DNA from: Paractinoplanes deccanensis
GTDB taxonomy: Bacteria; Actinomycetota; Actinomycetes; Mycobacteriales; Micromonosporaceae
Length of the DNA: 64,000 nt
Direction of reading: 5' to 3'
NCBI RefSeq assembly: GCF_016862115.1
Contig: NZ_BOMI01000067.1
Coordinates: forward strand, 1 to 64,000
In this document: positions 32,721 through 41,795 of the stretch, one piece after another
How positions within the stretch are numbered: position 1 is the stretch's first letter
Layout of the letters: every line of letters begins with the position of its first letter
Notes under the pieces: generated by a model
What the model was told of the DNA's origin: nothing
The model's input: the letters and a program-made list of their open reading frames with translations, nothing else
Database searches by the model: none
Translations under genes and position numbers: made by a program

Positions 32721-34865
32721 GTGATCAAGCTGGGCCGATGGAGGCGGGCGAGTGCCGCGGGCGCCCCGATGCTGGGACAGCTGCGGTTGCTGTTCCTGCT
32801 GTTCTGCCTGCTCTGGTCCCTGATCGGTCTCTTCGGTGTGGAGCACGACACCGACACCGCGACACGCGTCGCGGCTGCGGCCGCCATCGTGGTGGTCGAG
32901 CTGTGTCTCGTCTGGGGCTATCGGCGCGGCAACTTTCCCCGGGCGCTGTGGCTTGTCGAGGCGCCCTGTGTGTGCCTGGTCGCGGCGGCGTCCGACTACG
33001 GGATCACCGTCGGGCTGCTCTACGTGTGGATCAACTTCCGGGCGCTGTACGGCAACCGCGTCGACCAGGTCCTCGGCGGCCTCTGCGTCATGGCGATCAT
33101 GGGCGTGGGCGTGGTTTTCGAAGGCCTGCCCGTGTCCGACGCCGTGCCGTTGACGGCGACCGCCCTGATCGGCCTGATCATCAACCACACGCTGGCGCGG
33201 GGTATCCGGGCGCGGGACAGCGCCGCGCTGCGCGAGCGGGTCGTCGCTGCCGCGGGCGCCAGCTTCGCCGCCGTCACCGACCGTGGCCAGGCCGCCCAGG
33301 CCGCTGCCGGGGCGGCGGTCGCCCTGGACGAGCGGATCAGCGCGGCCGTGGTCGCCACGATCGCGGCCGGGCGGCTGCGGCCGATCGGCCATGCCGGCGC
33401 GGCCGGACCGGAGACCCTCGACCGCACCGTGGAGCTCGCCGCTGCCGGGCCGCAGCATCAGCAGGCTCTGCGGCCGGGCGGCTCCGCGCGGATCACCGGC
33501 GCGGACGCGACCGCGTTCGCCGGGCTGCTGGGGCTGCCGGCGACGGACCGGCTGCATCTGGTGCCGCTCGCCGCCCGGGGCAAGGTCTTCGGGATGCTCG
33601 TCGTCGCCTACGACCGGGCACCGCAGGACGACCTCGCCCCCTCCCTGTCCACGCTCGCCGACGAGGCGGCGCTCACCCTCGACCAGCTCCTCACGCGCTC
33701 GCGGCTGAACGTCGTGGTGGACCACTCATACGACGCGCTGCTGCTCTGCTCGGCGCAGGGAACGATCCGGTTCGCCAACCCGGCCGCCGCCCGGCTGCTC
33801 GGCGTGCCGCGCGACGCGCTCACCGGCCGGGAGCTGCACTCGCTGATCCACCCCGACGACCTCGCCGACACGCTGGCGCCCGGCCAGAAGGGCGCCCAGA
33901 TCCGCCGGCTGCGCGGTCCCGGCACCGAGGCGTGGATCGAGTTCGAGGTCTTCGTGGCCTACGTGACCGAGCACGACGGCTCCCGCAGCCTCGTCCTCAA
34001 CGCCCGGGACATCTCCGAGCGGCAGCGCCTGGAGCTGGAGCTGCGGCACGCCCAGAAGCTCGAGTCGGTGGGCCGGCTGGCCGCCGGCATCGCCCACGAG
34101 ATCAACACACCGATGCAGTTCATCGGCGACAACGTGCGGTTCCTCGACGAGTCCTTCGGCGAGCTGCTGGAGTTGATGGCCGAGGTGCGGGACCGGCTCG
34201 GCTCCGCCGACGACGACCTCGCCCGGCGGATGCTCGAGCTCGACGTCGACTTCCTGCTGGAGGAGGCGCCCATGGCGATCCGGCAGACCCTGGAGGGCGT
34301 CGACCGGGTGGCCACGATCGTGCGGGCCATGAAGGCGTTCGGCCATCCGGGCACGGACGCCAAGAGCCCCGCCGACCTCAACGAGGCCATCCGCAACGCG
34401 CTGATCGTCGCCGCCAACGAGATCCGGCAGGTGGCGGACGTCGAGACCGACCTGGCCGAGCTTCCTCTGGTGATGTGCCACGTCGGCGACATCAATCAGA
34501 CGATGCTCAACCTGCTGGTCAACGCGGCCCACGCGATCGAGGCGGCGGGCCGGGGCCGCGGCCGGATCCGGGTGAGCACCCGGCTCGACGGGCACGAGGT
34601 GGTCATCGAGGTGGCCGACACCGGCACCGGGGTGCCGCCGGAGATCGCCGACAAGCTCTTCGACCCGTTCTTCACCACCAAGCAGGTCGGCAAGGGCACC
34701 GGGCAGGGCCTGTCCCTGATCCGCAGCCTCATCGCCGAGCGGCACCAGGGCTCCATCGGCTTCACCAGCGAGCCCGGCGCCGGCACCGTCTTCACGGTCC
34801 GGTTGCCGGTCGAGGCGCGCGTCGCACCCGAGTACACGCAAGCACAGGCGGAGGTTCCCGTATGA
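32721..34865 (+). CDS. Membrane-bound sensor histidine kinase (TM-GAF-PAS-HK)
   Basis: 714 residues from GTG 32721 with AGGGAG 7 bases upstream. Five membrane helices (about 17-40, 48-67, 77-105, 115-135, 143-157), then a GAF-like region (about 175-325), a PAS domain (about 330-440), and a C-terminal kinase: H-box His459 in GIAHEINTPMQF, N-box LNLLVNAAHAIE, G1 VADTGTGVPPE, F DPFFTTK and G2 GKGTGQGLSL. The HEINTP type H-box is shared with the kinase at 37233-39425, so they are paralogues. It is coupled by ATGA to the receiver-HDOD gene, its likely target. Confidence 0.92.
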   Translation: MIKLGRWRRASAAGAPMLGQLRLLFLLFCLLWSLIGLFGVEHDTDTATRVAAAAAIVVVELCLVWGYRRGNFPRALWLVEAPCVCLVAAASDYGITVGLLYVWINFRALYGNRVDQVLGGLCVMAIMGVGVVFEGLPVSDAVPLTATALIGLIINHTLARGIRARDSAALRERVVAAAGASFAAVTDRGQAAQAAAGAAVALDERISAAVVATIAAGRLRPIGHAGAAGPETLDRTVELAAAGPQHQQALRPGGSARITGADATAFAGLLGLPATDRLHLVPLAARGKVFGMLVVAYDRAPQDDLAPSLSTLADEAALTLDQLLTRSRLNVVVDHSYDALLLCSAQGTIRFANPAAARLLGVPRDALTGRELHSLIHPDDLADTLAPGQKGAQIRRLRGPGTEAWIEFEVFVAYVTEHDGSRSLVLNARDISERQRLELELRHAQKLESVGRLAAGIAHEINTPMQFIGDNVRFLDESFGELLELMAEVRDRLGSADDDLARRMLELDVDFLLEEAPMAIRQTLEGVDRVATIVRAMKAFGHPGTDAKSPADLNEAIRNALIVAANEIRQVADVETDLAELPLVMCHVGDINQTMLNLLVNAAHAIEAAGRGRGRIRVSTRLDGHEVVIEVADTGTGVPPEIADKLFDPFFTTKQVGKGTGQGLSLIRSLIAERHQGSIGFTSEPGAGTVFTVRLPVEARVAPEYTQAQAEVPV

Positions 34866-36061
34866 CCGGCAAGCCGCACGTGATGTTCGTCGACGACGAG
34901 CCGCGCATCCTCGACGGCCTGCGGCGCATGCTGCGCACCGAGCGGACCCGGTGGGACATCTCCTTCGCGCCGGGCGGCGCCGAGGCCCTGGAAGCCATGC
35001 GGGACCGGCCGTGCGACGTGGTGGTGACCGACTTCCGGATGCCCGGCATGGACGGCGGCGACCTGCTCAACGAGGTCCGCTCGCGCTATCCCGGCACGGC
35101 CCGGGTGATCCTGTCGGGGCAGACCGGCGAGGACAACGTGCTGCGCGTCGTGGCGCTGTCGCACCAGTTCCTGAGCAAGCCCACCAGCCGCGAGCAGCTG
35201 GTGCAGACCGTGGACCGGCTCCTCGCGGCCCAGGCGGCATCGGGCGACGACTCGGCGCGCCGGGACGCCTCCATCGTGCAGTCGCTGCCGAGCGCGCCGG
35301 CCATCCTGCCGGAGCTGATCAGGGCGCTGGACGCGGAGGACTCGTCGGCGGGCTCGATCGCGGCCGTGGTGGAGCGGGACCCGGCCGCCGCGGCGAAGGT
35401 GCTCCAGCTGGCGAACTCCTCGGCCAGCATGGTGGGCCAGCAGATCAGCAACGTGTCGCAGGCCGTCGCGCTGCTGGGCCCGCCGACCGTGCGCGGGCTG
35501 GTGCTGATGCACGACGTGGTGCGCAGCCTCGACCCGGCGGGGCTGCTCCCGGCGCGCTGGATCCAGGAGCTCAGCGACCATTCCGTACGGACGTCGCACC
35601 TGGCCCGGCTGCTCGCCGGCGGCGCGCCGTGGGAGCACGAGGCGTTCACGGCCGGGCTCCTGCACGAGGTGGGGCAGCTGGTGCTGGCCTCCTCGCGGGG
35701 CGACGGCTACCCCGCCGTGCTGGCCGTGTGGGCGGACGGCGGCGCGCCGGAGCCGGCCACCCTGGACGCCGCCGAGACCTCCGCCTTCGGCACCTGCCAC
35801 AGCGAGGCCGGCGCCAACCTGCTGCAGCTGTGGGGCCTGCCTGCGCAGGTCGTCTCCGCGGTGGCGGAGCACGCGAGCGCCGACACGTGGCAGAAGGTGC
35901 ACGACGCCACCTCCGCGGTCGCGCTGGCGCACCGTGTCGTGGAAGCCGAGTTCGGCCCGATGTGTGACGCGCCCGGCCACCAGGAGAGACTCGCCGAGCA
36001 GGATCTCGGCCCGGCGGAGCGGGAGGCCGTCGACCGCTGGCGGGCGTCGCTCACGCGGTGA
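34862..36061 (+). CDS. Response regulator with HDOD output domain
   Basis: 399 residues. Receiver domain 1-125 with phospho-acceptor Asp57 (VVVTDFRMPGMDGG), Thr/Ser switch (ILSGQT) and Lys (FLSKPT). HDOD domain about 135-340 (SLPSAPAILPELIRAL, then VERDPAAAAKVLQLANSS and GLLHEVGQLVLA). HDOD proteins act in bacterial signalling and motility without known enzymatic activity. ATG overlaps the kinase stop (ATGA). Its 3' end converges on the gene cluster on the other strand, 8 bases away. Confidence 0.9.
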   Translation: MTGKPHVMFVDDEPRILDGLRRMLRTERTRWDISFAPGGAEALEAMRDRPCDVVVTDFRMPGMDGGDLLNEVRSRYPGTARVILSGQTGEDNVLRVVALSHQFLSKPTSREQLVQTVDRLLAAQAASGDDSARRDASIVQSLPSAPAILPELIRALDAEDSSAGSIAAVVERDPAAAAKVLQLANSSASMVGQQISNVSQAVALLGPPTVRGLVLMHDVVRSLDPAGLLPARWIQELSDHSVRTSHLARLLAGGAPWEHEAFTAGLLHEVGQLVLASSRGDGYPAVLAVWADGGAPEPATLDAAETSAFGTCHSEAGANLLQLWGLPAQVVSAVAEHASADTWQKVHDATSAVALAHRVVEAEFGPMCDAPGHQERLAEQDLGPAEREAVDRWRASLTR

Positions 36062-36069
36062 CCGGGCGG

Positions 36070-37236
36070 TCAGTGGAGGTCGGCGAGGCCGGTCAGCAGG
36101 GTGCTCGGGCTGGCGTCGCCGCCGTAGTAGGGCCCCTGCGCGGCGGTGCATCCGGCGGCGACGGCCCGGTGGTGCTCCTCGCTCGTGCGGATCCCGTCGA
36201 TCGCGAGCCGTAGGCCCCGTTGGCGCACCGTGGCGAGCACTCCGGCGCTTCCCGGCGAATCGATCAGGGCCACGTCGGTCAGCTTGACGCCGCCGAAGGC
36301 GATACCGCTGGTCAGGCACGCCTCGAGCAGATCGTCGCGGGAATGGACCAGGCAGAGGCCGACGCCCCAGACGCCGAGCGCCCGCAGCCGCTGCTCGACC
36401 TCGGCGTCGCCGATCGTCACCGTGTCGTCGATCTCCATGACCACGCGCTCGGGCGGCAGTCCGCTGAGGACGAACGTCCGGGCCAGGTCGTCGGCCATGA
36501 GCGGGTCGTTCAGGTGGTCCGTGCCGATCCGGAGATGGACGCGCATGCCGCCGGCGGCGGTGAGCGGCGGCCAGGAGGCGACCTCCTGGCAGGCGGCGGC
36601 CATCACCCACCGGCGCAGCGGCATGGTCGGCTCCGCGGCCGGCCATCGCCGCGCCGGCGGTCCCGGCTCCGGCCGCGGCTCACCCCCGTGCAGCACAGCC
36701 TGGACGGCCGTGACCTGACCGGCGGGAAGGCTGACGATGGGCTGGTACCACAGCTCGTACTCGGTGCTGCCCGGCCGCACGAGCGGATCGGCGGCGCCGG
36801 CGAGGACGTGGCGGTCGCTGATCGCCGACGCGAGCAGGCGGTGCTCCTCGCAGGCGGTGCGGTAGCGCGTGACCCCGTCCTCCAAGGCCCGGTCCAGGAC
36901 CTCGGGCGGGCACGGTTTGTCGAGCAGCCGGAACACCTGCCCGTCGTTGATGGCGCGGATGGCGGCGCTCAGCTCCGTCTGGCCGGTGAGCAGGATCCGG
37001 GTGGTGCGGGGCGCGGCGGCGCGCATCTCGGCCAGGAACGTGGCCCCGTCCATGCCCGGCATCCGCATGTCGCTGATGACCACCGCGAACGGGTCCTGGC
37101 CGGCGATCGCCGCGAGCCCTTCCTCGCCGCAGGGCGCGGTCACCACCTCGTACCGGCGGTGCAGTTGCCGCCGAAGGCCCGCCAGGATGCGGGGATCGTC
37201 GTCCACGAGCAGCACGCGCGGCCGGGCGACGGTCAT
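36070..37236 (-). CDS. Response regulator with degenerate EAL domain
   Basis: 388 residues. Receiver 1-125 with Asp56 (VVISDMRMPGMDG) and KPC; then an EAL-like domain about 155-388. Where active enzymes have E-x-L, this protein has VQAVLHG; where they have ELTES and DDFGTGYSSL it has MEIDDTV and IAFGGVKL. The metal and catalytic acids are therefore missing and it should not hydrolyse c-di-GMP, though it may bind it or a protein. The gene overlaps the stop of the upstream kinase (ATGA) and ends the FIST-kinase-regulator operon. Confidence 0.88.
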   Translation of the reverse strand: MTVARPRVLLVDDDPRILAGLRRQLHRRYEVVTAPCGEEGLAAIAGQDPFAVVISDMRMPGMDGATFLAEMRAAAPRTTRILLTGQTELSAAIRAINDGQVFRLLDKPCPPEVLDRALEDGVTRYRTACEEHRLLASAISDRHVLAGAADPLVRPGSTEYELWYQPIVSLPAGQVTAVQAVLHGGEPRPEPGPPARRWPAAEPTMPLRRWVMAAACQEVASWPPLTAAGGMRVHLRIGTDHLNDPLMADDLARTFVLSGLPPERVVMEIDDTVTIGDAEVEQRLRALGVWGVGLCLVHSRDDLLEACLTSGIAFGGVKLTDVALIDSPGSAGVLATVRQRGLRLAIDGIRTSEEHHRAVAAGCTAAQGPYYGGDASPSTLLTGLADLH

Positions 37237-39425
37237 CCGGCCTGGCCTTCCGGCACGAGCGGGATGGCGACGGTGAACGTCGTGCCGGCGCCCGGGCTGG
37301 AGTCCACGTGGATGGTGCCGCCGTGCTTCTGCACGATGCTGGCGTACGCCATGCTCAGCCCCTGACCGGTGCCCTTGCCGACCTCCTTGGTGGTGAAGAA
37401 CGGGTCGAAGATGCGCTGCCGGACGGCCTCGTCCATGCCGGTGCCGTCGTCGCTGACGGCGATCTCGACAGTGGACGGGGTGCGCGAGGTGCGGATCCTG
37501 ATGTGCCCGAGCCCGCCTCCGCGCTGGGGTGCGGCCGCCTCGATGGCGTGCGCGGCGTTGACGATGAGGTTGAGGATGACCTGCTTGAGCTCGCCCTCGT
37601 AGCAGGGCACCAGGCCGACGTCGTCGCCGAGCTCGAGGGTCAGTTCCGCGTGGTACTTCCACTCGTTGCGGGCGACCTGGGAAGTGCTCTCCACGGCCCG
37701 GTTGACGTCGACGTCGCCGCGGCCGTGCCCGGGGTGGGAGAAGTCCTTCATGGCCCGCACGATCTGCGCCACCCGGCTGAGCCCTTCGAGCGACTCGGTG
37801 ATCGCCGTCGGCACCTCGGCGAGCAGGAACTCCAGATCGATGTCGCGCAGCCGCTCGGCGAACGCCTCGTCGGTGCCGGCGAAGCGGGTCTCCGCCTCCT
37901 GGAGCACCTCCAGGATCTGGCCGAACGACTGCTCGATGAAGCGGGTGTTGTCCGACACGAACTGGATCGGTGTGTTGATCTCGTGGGCGATGCCGGCGGC
38001 GAGCTGGCCGATGGCCTCGAGCCGGTTGGCCTGGTTGAGCTGGCGCTCGAGGTCGCTGGCCCGGGTGACGTCCGCGCCGATGCCGATCACCCCGCCGGCG
38101 TCGGGCTGCGGCAGCACGCTCATCAGGATCGTGCGCGGGGGGCCGTCCCCGCCGGAGACCGTGACGTGGTGGTCGACCACGGGCTCGCCGCTGGCCAGCA
38201 CCTGGGCCTCCAGCTCGGCGAGGATCGGCCCGAGGTCGTCCTGCACGCCGATGTCGGTCTCGAGCTTGCCGGTCAGGTCGGTGTCCGCGGTGAGGCCGCG
38301 CATGGACAGGAACGCGGTGTTGTGTCCCTGGTAGAGACCGCGGGCGTCCTTCCAGAAGATCAGGTGCGGGATCGACGAGATCACGCCGGTCAGGACGGCC
38401 TTCTCCACCGACAGCTCGTGGGCGAGCGCCTCGGCCCTCTCCTTGGCGGCGAGGCTGGCCTGCTCGGCGTTGCGGCGGACCGTGACGTCGCGTTCGATGG
38501 TGACCCAGCGCACGATCCCGTCGTCGTCGACGACGCGGTAGAGCGCGACGCGCAGCCAGCGCCGGCGGCCGTCCTTGGTGCGGGTCTCGAACTCGGGGAA
38601 CACCTGCGATCCGCGCTCGGCCAGGGCCTCGATGTCCACCTCGGCCACGTCTTCGGCGCCGAGCATGTCCACCCGCTGGCGGCCCTCGCATTCGGCAAGG
38701 GTGTAGCCGCTCATCTCGGTGAACGCGTCGTTGACCCACTCGATGCGGCCCTCGGCGTCCGAGATGACGACCGCTTCCTCCATGTGCCGGGCGACGGGCG
38801 CCAGCCGGGTGGCCTCCCGGGTCGCCCGGCGCAGCTCCTCCTGCGTGTGCACCGCCTCGGTCTCGTCGGTGAGCGTCAGGACGGCCCGGGCGGCCCCGTG
38901 ACCACGGACCGGATCGACCCGCATCCGCCACCAGCGCGGTCCCTGCCGGGTTTCGACCTCGTGGCTGGGCGCGGGACGGCCGGGCTCTCCGGCCAGCACG
39001 TGACGGACGTCGTCGGCGGCATCGCGCAGCAGGGCACCCAGCCCGTCGGGACGGTCGGCGGCGAGATCGAAGAAGCAGGTCTCGTCGAACGTCCCGCCGG
39101 GCACGCGGGCCAGCATGGCGCCCCATACCTGGTTGGTGTCGACGATCCGGCCGTCGTCGTCGAGGATGCACAGCCCGGCGTCGATGGAGTCGGTGACCGC
39201 GCGCAGGAGCTGCTCGGCGGCGCGGATGCGCTCGGTGCGCTCGACGAGTCGCCGTTGGAGCGTCAGGTTGCGCTGCCAGGTCGCCAGCGCGGCGCTGTCC
39301 GGCTCGGCCGTGGTGCGCCGTTCGGCGGCGATGACGAGCGCCTCGATGGTGCGCCGCTGTTCCTCGACGGTCCGCCGCAGCTCGTCGGCCGACTGCGCGC
39401 CGGCCATCGTGCCGGTGTCCACCAT
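37233..39425 (-). CDS. Soluble multi-PAS sensor histidine kinase
   Basis: 730 residues, no membrane helix. A coiled-coil start (about 10-75), then three PAS/PAC regions (about 75-190, 205-325, 335-455; NDAFTEMSGYTLAECEGR and RWVTIERDVTVRR are typical) and a kinase: His481 in GIAHEINTPIQF, N-box LNLIVNAAHAIE, G1 VSDDGTGMD, F DPFFTTK, G2 GKGTGQGLSM. ATG 39425 has GGAG 9 bases upstream. It lies 13 bases after the FIST gene and is coupled (ATGA) to the degenerate-EAL regulator, so FIST, kinase and regulator form one signalling unit. Confidence 0.92.
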   Translation of the reverse strand: MVDTGTMAGAQSADELRRTVEEQRRTIEALVIAAERRTTAEPDSAALATWQRNLTLQRRLVERTERIRAAEQLLRAVTDSIDAGLCILDDDGRIVDTNQVWGAMLARVPGGTFDETCFFDLAADRPDGLGALLRDAADDVRHVLAGEPGRPAPSHEVETRQGPRWWRMRVDPVRGHGAARAVLTLTDETEAVHTQEELRRATREATRLAPVARHMEEAVVISDAEGRIEWVNDAFTEMSGYTLAECEGRQRVDMLGAEDVAEVDIEALAERGSQVFPEFETRTKDGRRRWLRVALYRVVDDDGIVRWVTIERDVTVRRNAEQASLAAKERAEALAHELSVEKAVLTGVISSIPHLIFWKDARGLYQGHNTAFLSMRGLTADTDLTGKLETDIGVQDDLGPILAELEAQVLASGEPVVDHHVTVSGGDGPPRTILMSVLPQPDAGGVIGIGADVTRASDLERQLNQANRLEAIGQLAAGIAHEINTPIQFVSDNTRFIEQSFGQILEVLQEAETRFAGTDEAFAERLRDIDLEFLLAEVPTAITESLEGLSRVAQIVRAMKDFSHPGHGRGDVDVNRAVESTSQVARNEWKYHAELTLELGDDVGLVPCYEGELKQVILNLIVNAAHAIEAAAPQRGGGLGHIRIRTSRTPSTVEIAVSDDGTGMDEAVRQRIFDPFFTTKEVGKGTGQGLSMAYASIVQKHGGTIHVDSSPGAGTTFTVAIPLVPEGQAG

Positions 39426-39438
39426 GTTCGTCGGCTCC

Positions 39439-40572
39439 TCAGGCGAAGGCCACGGCCACCAGGGTCTGATTCATGTGCATGCCGTTGAACTGCTCGCCGT
39501 AGGTGCTGAACCCCACGGCGCCGTGCTCGGCGAGGAGCGCGCCGACCCGGTCGGCGAGCTGGTGCTCCTCGAACTCGAGGCGCCGCAGGACGCAGTCGAA
39601 CGCGAGCATCCCGCTGATCGGGCCGAGCTCGGCCTCGATGTCGGTGAACTGGCGCTCCAGCTTGTCGAGCATGCCCATCGGGCGGCCGACGCGCAGGACG
39701 TCACCGACCTCCACCCGCGCGAACATGCTCAGCGAGCCGTCGGCGTTCGCGGCGGCGATGCTGCGGACCCAGCTGGACCCGCCCGCGTTCAGCAGCAGCG
39801 GGTGCTTCGAGTAGATGGTCGGGTTCAGCTCGGTGACGTGTGTGCCGACCGCGTCCGCGTACGCCTGCGCCGCCGGCCGCCCGTTGAAGGCTCGGATGAC
39901 GCGCAGATCGGGGTCGACGTCGGTGGCGATCAGGATGGTGTCGGTCGTCTCGTGGTGCTGCAGGCGGATGAGCCGGAACGGCGCGTCGGTGCAGACGATG
40001 GTGACGGTGGCGAGGTTGGCCGTGAACTCGCCGTCGTGGTAGACGGCCGTGTGCCGGAAGGTCAGGTCGTCGCCGGCCGACCCGCCGATGATCGGCACGT
40101 CGCCGAGCGCGGCCATCAGGTTCGCGGCGAGCAGGTCCTCGTTGCGGATCAGCCCGTCGGTGAGCAGGATCGCGAAGCTCTCGCTGTCGCCCACCCCGGA
40201 GCGCAGGTCGGCCAGGTCGGCGGCCGCCCGCTCGACCGCGCCCGGCGCGTCGTCGAGGGGCCCGACCGTGACGGTACGGGCGCGCAGGCCGCCGGTGAAC
40301 GACACGGCGCAGATCCCGGCGCGGTCGTAGCCGTGCGGTCCGATGTTTCCGGAGCTGGTGCAGCCGATCACCCGGTCGCCGAAGTGATCCTTCAGCGCGG
40401 CGCCCATGGAGCCGAGGTCGTAGCCGGGTGCCACGAAGACCGCGTACAGGTCGGCCCGGGAGCCGAGCGCGGCGGCGAGCTCGGCGACGGCGGCCGACGG
40501 GTCGCTCTCGTGCGAGACGGCGGACGCCACGGCCGTGTGATGGCCCGTGCGGGGTGCTGTCAGCGTCGACAT
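39439..40572 (-). CDS. FIST domain sensory protein
   Basis: 377 residues. FIST_N (about 40-200: VFVAPGYDLGSMGAALKDHF, VIGCTSSGNIGPHGYD, FAILLTDGL, IIGGSAGDDLTF) and FIST_C (about 220-365: RVIRAFNGRPAAQAYAD, LNAGGSSWVRSI, GAVGFSTYGEQFNG). FIST proteins are thought to bind small ligands such as amino acids and work with kinases. ATG 40572 has GGAGG 5 bases upstream. First gene of the operon with the multi-PAS kinase and degenerate-EAL regulator. Confidence 0.9.
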   Translation of the reverse strand: MSTLTAPRTGHHTAVASAVSHESDPSAAVAELAAALGSRADLYAVFVAPGYDLGSMGAALKDHFGDRVIGCTSSGNIGPHGYDRAGICAVSFTGGLRARTVTVGPLDDAPGAVERAAADLADLRSGVGDSESFAILLTDGLIRNEDLLAANLMAALGDVPIIGGSAGDDLTFRHTAVYHDGEFTANLATVTIVCTDAPFRLIRLQHHETTDTILIATDVDPDLRVIRAFNGRPAAQAYADAVGTHVTELNPTIYSKHPLLLNAGGSSWVRSIAAANADGSLSMFARVEVGDVLRVGRPMGMLDKLERQFTDIEAELGPISGMLAFDCVLRRLEFEEHQLADRVGALLAEHGAVGFSTYGEQFNGMHMNQTLVAVAFA

Positions 40573-40679
40573 GTCTACCTCCGGAGTAGCCGTGGTCCCG
40601 GATTTCCGATCGGCCGCCGCCGCGGAGAGTTGAGGACATTCCGCAACATGCCGGAAGGCGGCGGACATATGCTGCCCGC

Positions 40680-41771
40680 GTGGCCGAGCGCATCCTGATG
40701 GTCGACGACGAGCCGAGAATCCTCGACGGGCTGCGGCGGACGCTGCACGGCCGCTACCAGATCGACCCGGCCACGTCCGGCGCCGAGGGCCTGACCCGCA
40801 TCGCCGAGGTGCCGGAGCCGTACTCCGTGGTCGTCTCCGACATGAAGATGCCGGGCATGGACGGCGCCGAGTTCCTGGCCCGCGCCCGCGTGGCCAGCCC
40901 CGACTCGGTCCAGATCATCCTCAGCGGCCAGGCCGAGCTCACCTCGACCATCGCCGCGGTCAACGACGGCAACCTGTTCCGCTTCCTCACCAAGCCCTGC
41001 GACCCCGCCGACCTCACCCGCGCCCTCGACGCCGCCCTGGAGCAGCACCGGCTGGTGATGGCCGAGCGCGAGCTGCTGCAGCGCACCCTCGACGGCGCGG
41101 TCGAACTGCTCACCGACCTGATGAAGGCGACCAACCCGCTCGCCGCGTCGCGCACCGAGCGGCTGCGCGTCCTGGTCGACGCGATCGCCCCGCCGGAGGC
41201 GTGGGAGCCACGGATCGCCGCGATGCTCGGTCAGGTGGGCCTGATGGCCATCCCCGAGCCGGTCCTGGCGAGGGTGCGCAGCGGCGAGGAGCTCGACCCC
41301 GAGAACCTGGAGCTGTTCCGAAGCCATCCGCGGCTCGCGTACGACCTGATCCGGCGCATCCCGCGGCTGGAGCGGGTGGCCGGCTGGGTCGCCGAGCAGC
41401 CGGTCGTCTTCGGCCCGGAGCCGCCCGAGGGCATGGACGAGGACCAGGCGCCGTACGCCACGGCCGTCGCGTTCCTCGTCGGTGTGGACGGCGGCCGGCC
41501 GCCGGTCACGGCGGCGGCCGACCTGACCGGATATCCGAAGCAGCTGGTCGACCGGATCCTGAAGGTCTACGCCGCGGCGCAGGTCCGCAAGCCGCGGCGG
41601 GTGACGGGCGCCGAGCTCATGGTCGGCATGGTCGTCGACCAGGACGTGCTGACCACCAACGGGCTCGTCCTGATCCGCCAGGGCGAGGTGCTCAGCGAGT
41701 CGATGGCGATCCGGCTGCGTCACTTCGCGTCGGGGGTCGGCCTGGTGGAGCCCATCGCCGTGCTCGTCTGA
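40680..41771 (+). CDS. Response regulator with degenerate HD-type output
   Basis: 363 residues. Receiver 1-120 with Asp54 (VVVSDMKMPGMDGAEF) and ILSGQAE, FLTKPCD. The remaining ~240 residues follow RpfG-type regulators in layout (QVGLMAIPEPVL, LFRSHPRLAYDLIRRIPRLERVAGWVAEQ) but the HD and GYP metal motifs are missing. So it is probably a non-enzymatic output module. GTG 40680 has a TATGCT element (40668-40673) exactly 6 bases upstream and no ribosome site: likely leaderless. Divergent from the FIST operon. Confidence 0.87.
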   Translation: MAERILMVDDEPRILDGLRRTLHGRYQIDPATSGAEGLTRIAEVPEPYSVVVSDMKMPGMDGAEFLARARVASPDSVQIILSGQAELTSTIAAVNDGNLFRFLTKPCDPADLTRALDAALEQHRLVMAERELLQRTLDGAVELLTDLMKATNPLAASRTERLRVLVDAIAPPEAWEPRIAAMLGQVGLMAIPEPVLARVRSGEELDPENLELFRSHPRLAYDLIRRIPRLERVAGWVAEQPVVFGPEPPEGMDEDQAPYATAVAFLVGVDGGRPPVTAAADLTGYPKQLVDRILKVYAAAQVRKPRRVTGAELMVGMVVDQDVLTTNGLVLIRQGEVLSESMAIRLRHFASGVGLVEPIAVLV

Positions 41772-41795
41772 GCGGCACGGGAGCAGAGCGCGCGG

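Noticed and set aside
36070..39171. A 1,033-aa minus-strand frame suggesting a kinase-regulator fusion
   Set aside because: Only the 388-aa receiver-EAL part belongs to this frame; the kinase is in another frame and ends with its own stop at 37233, overlapping the ATG (ATGA).
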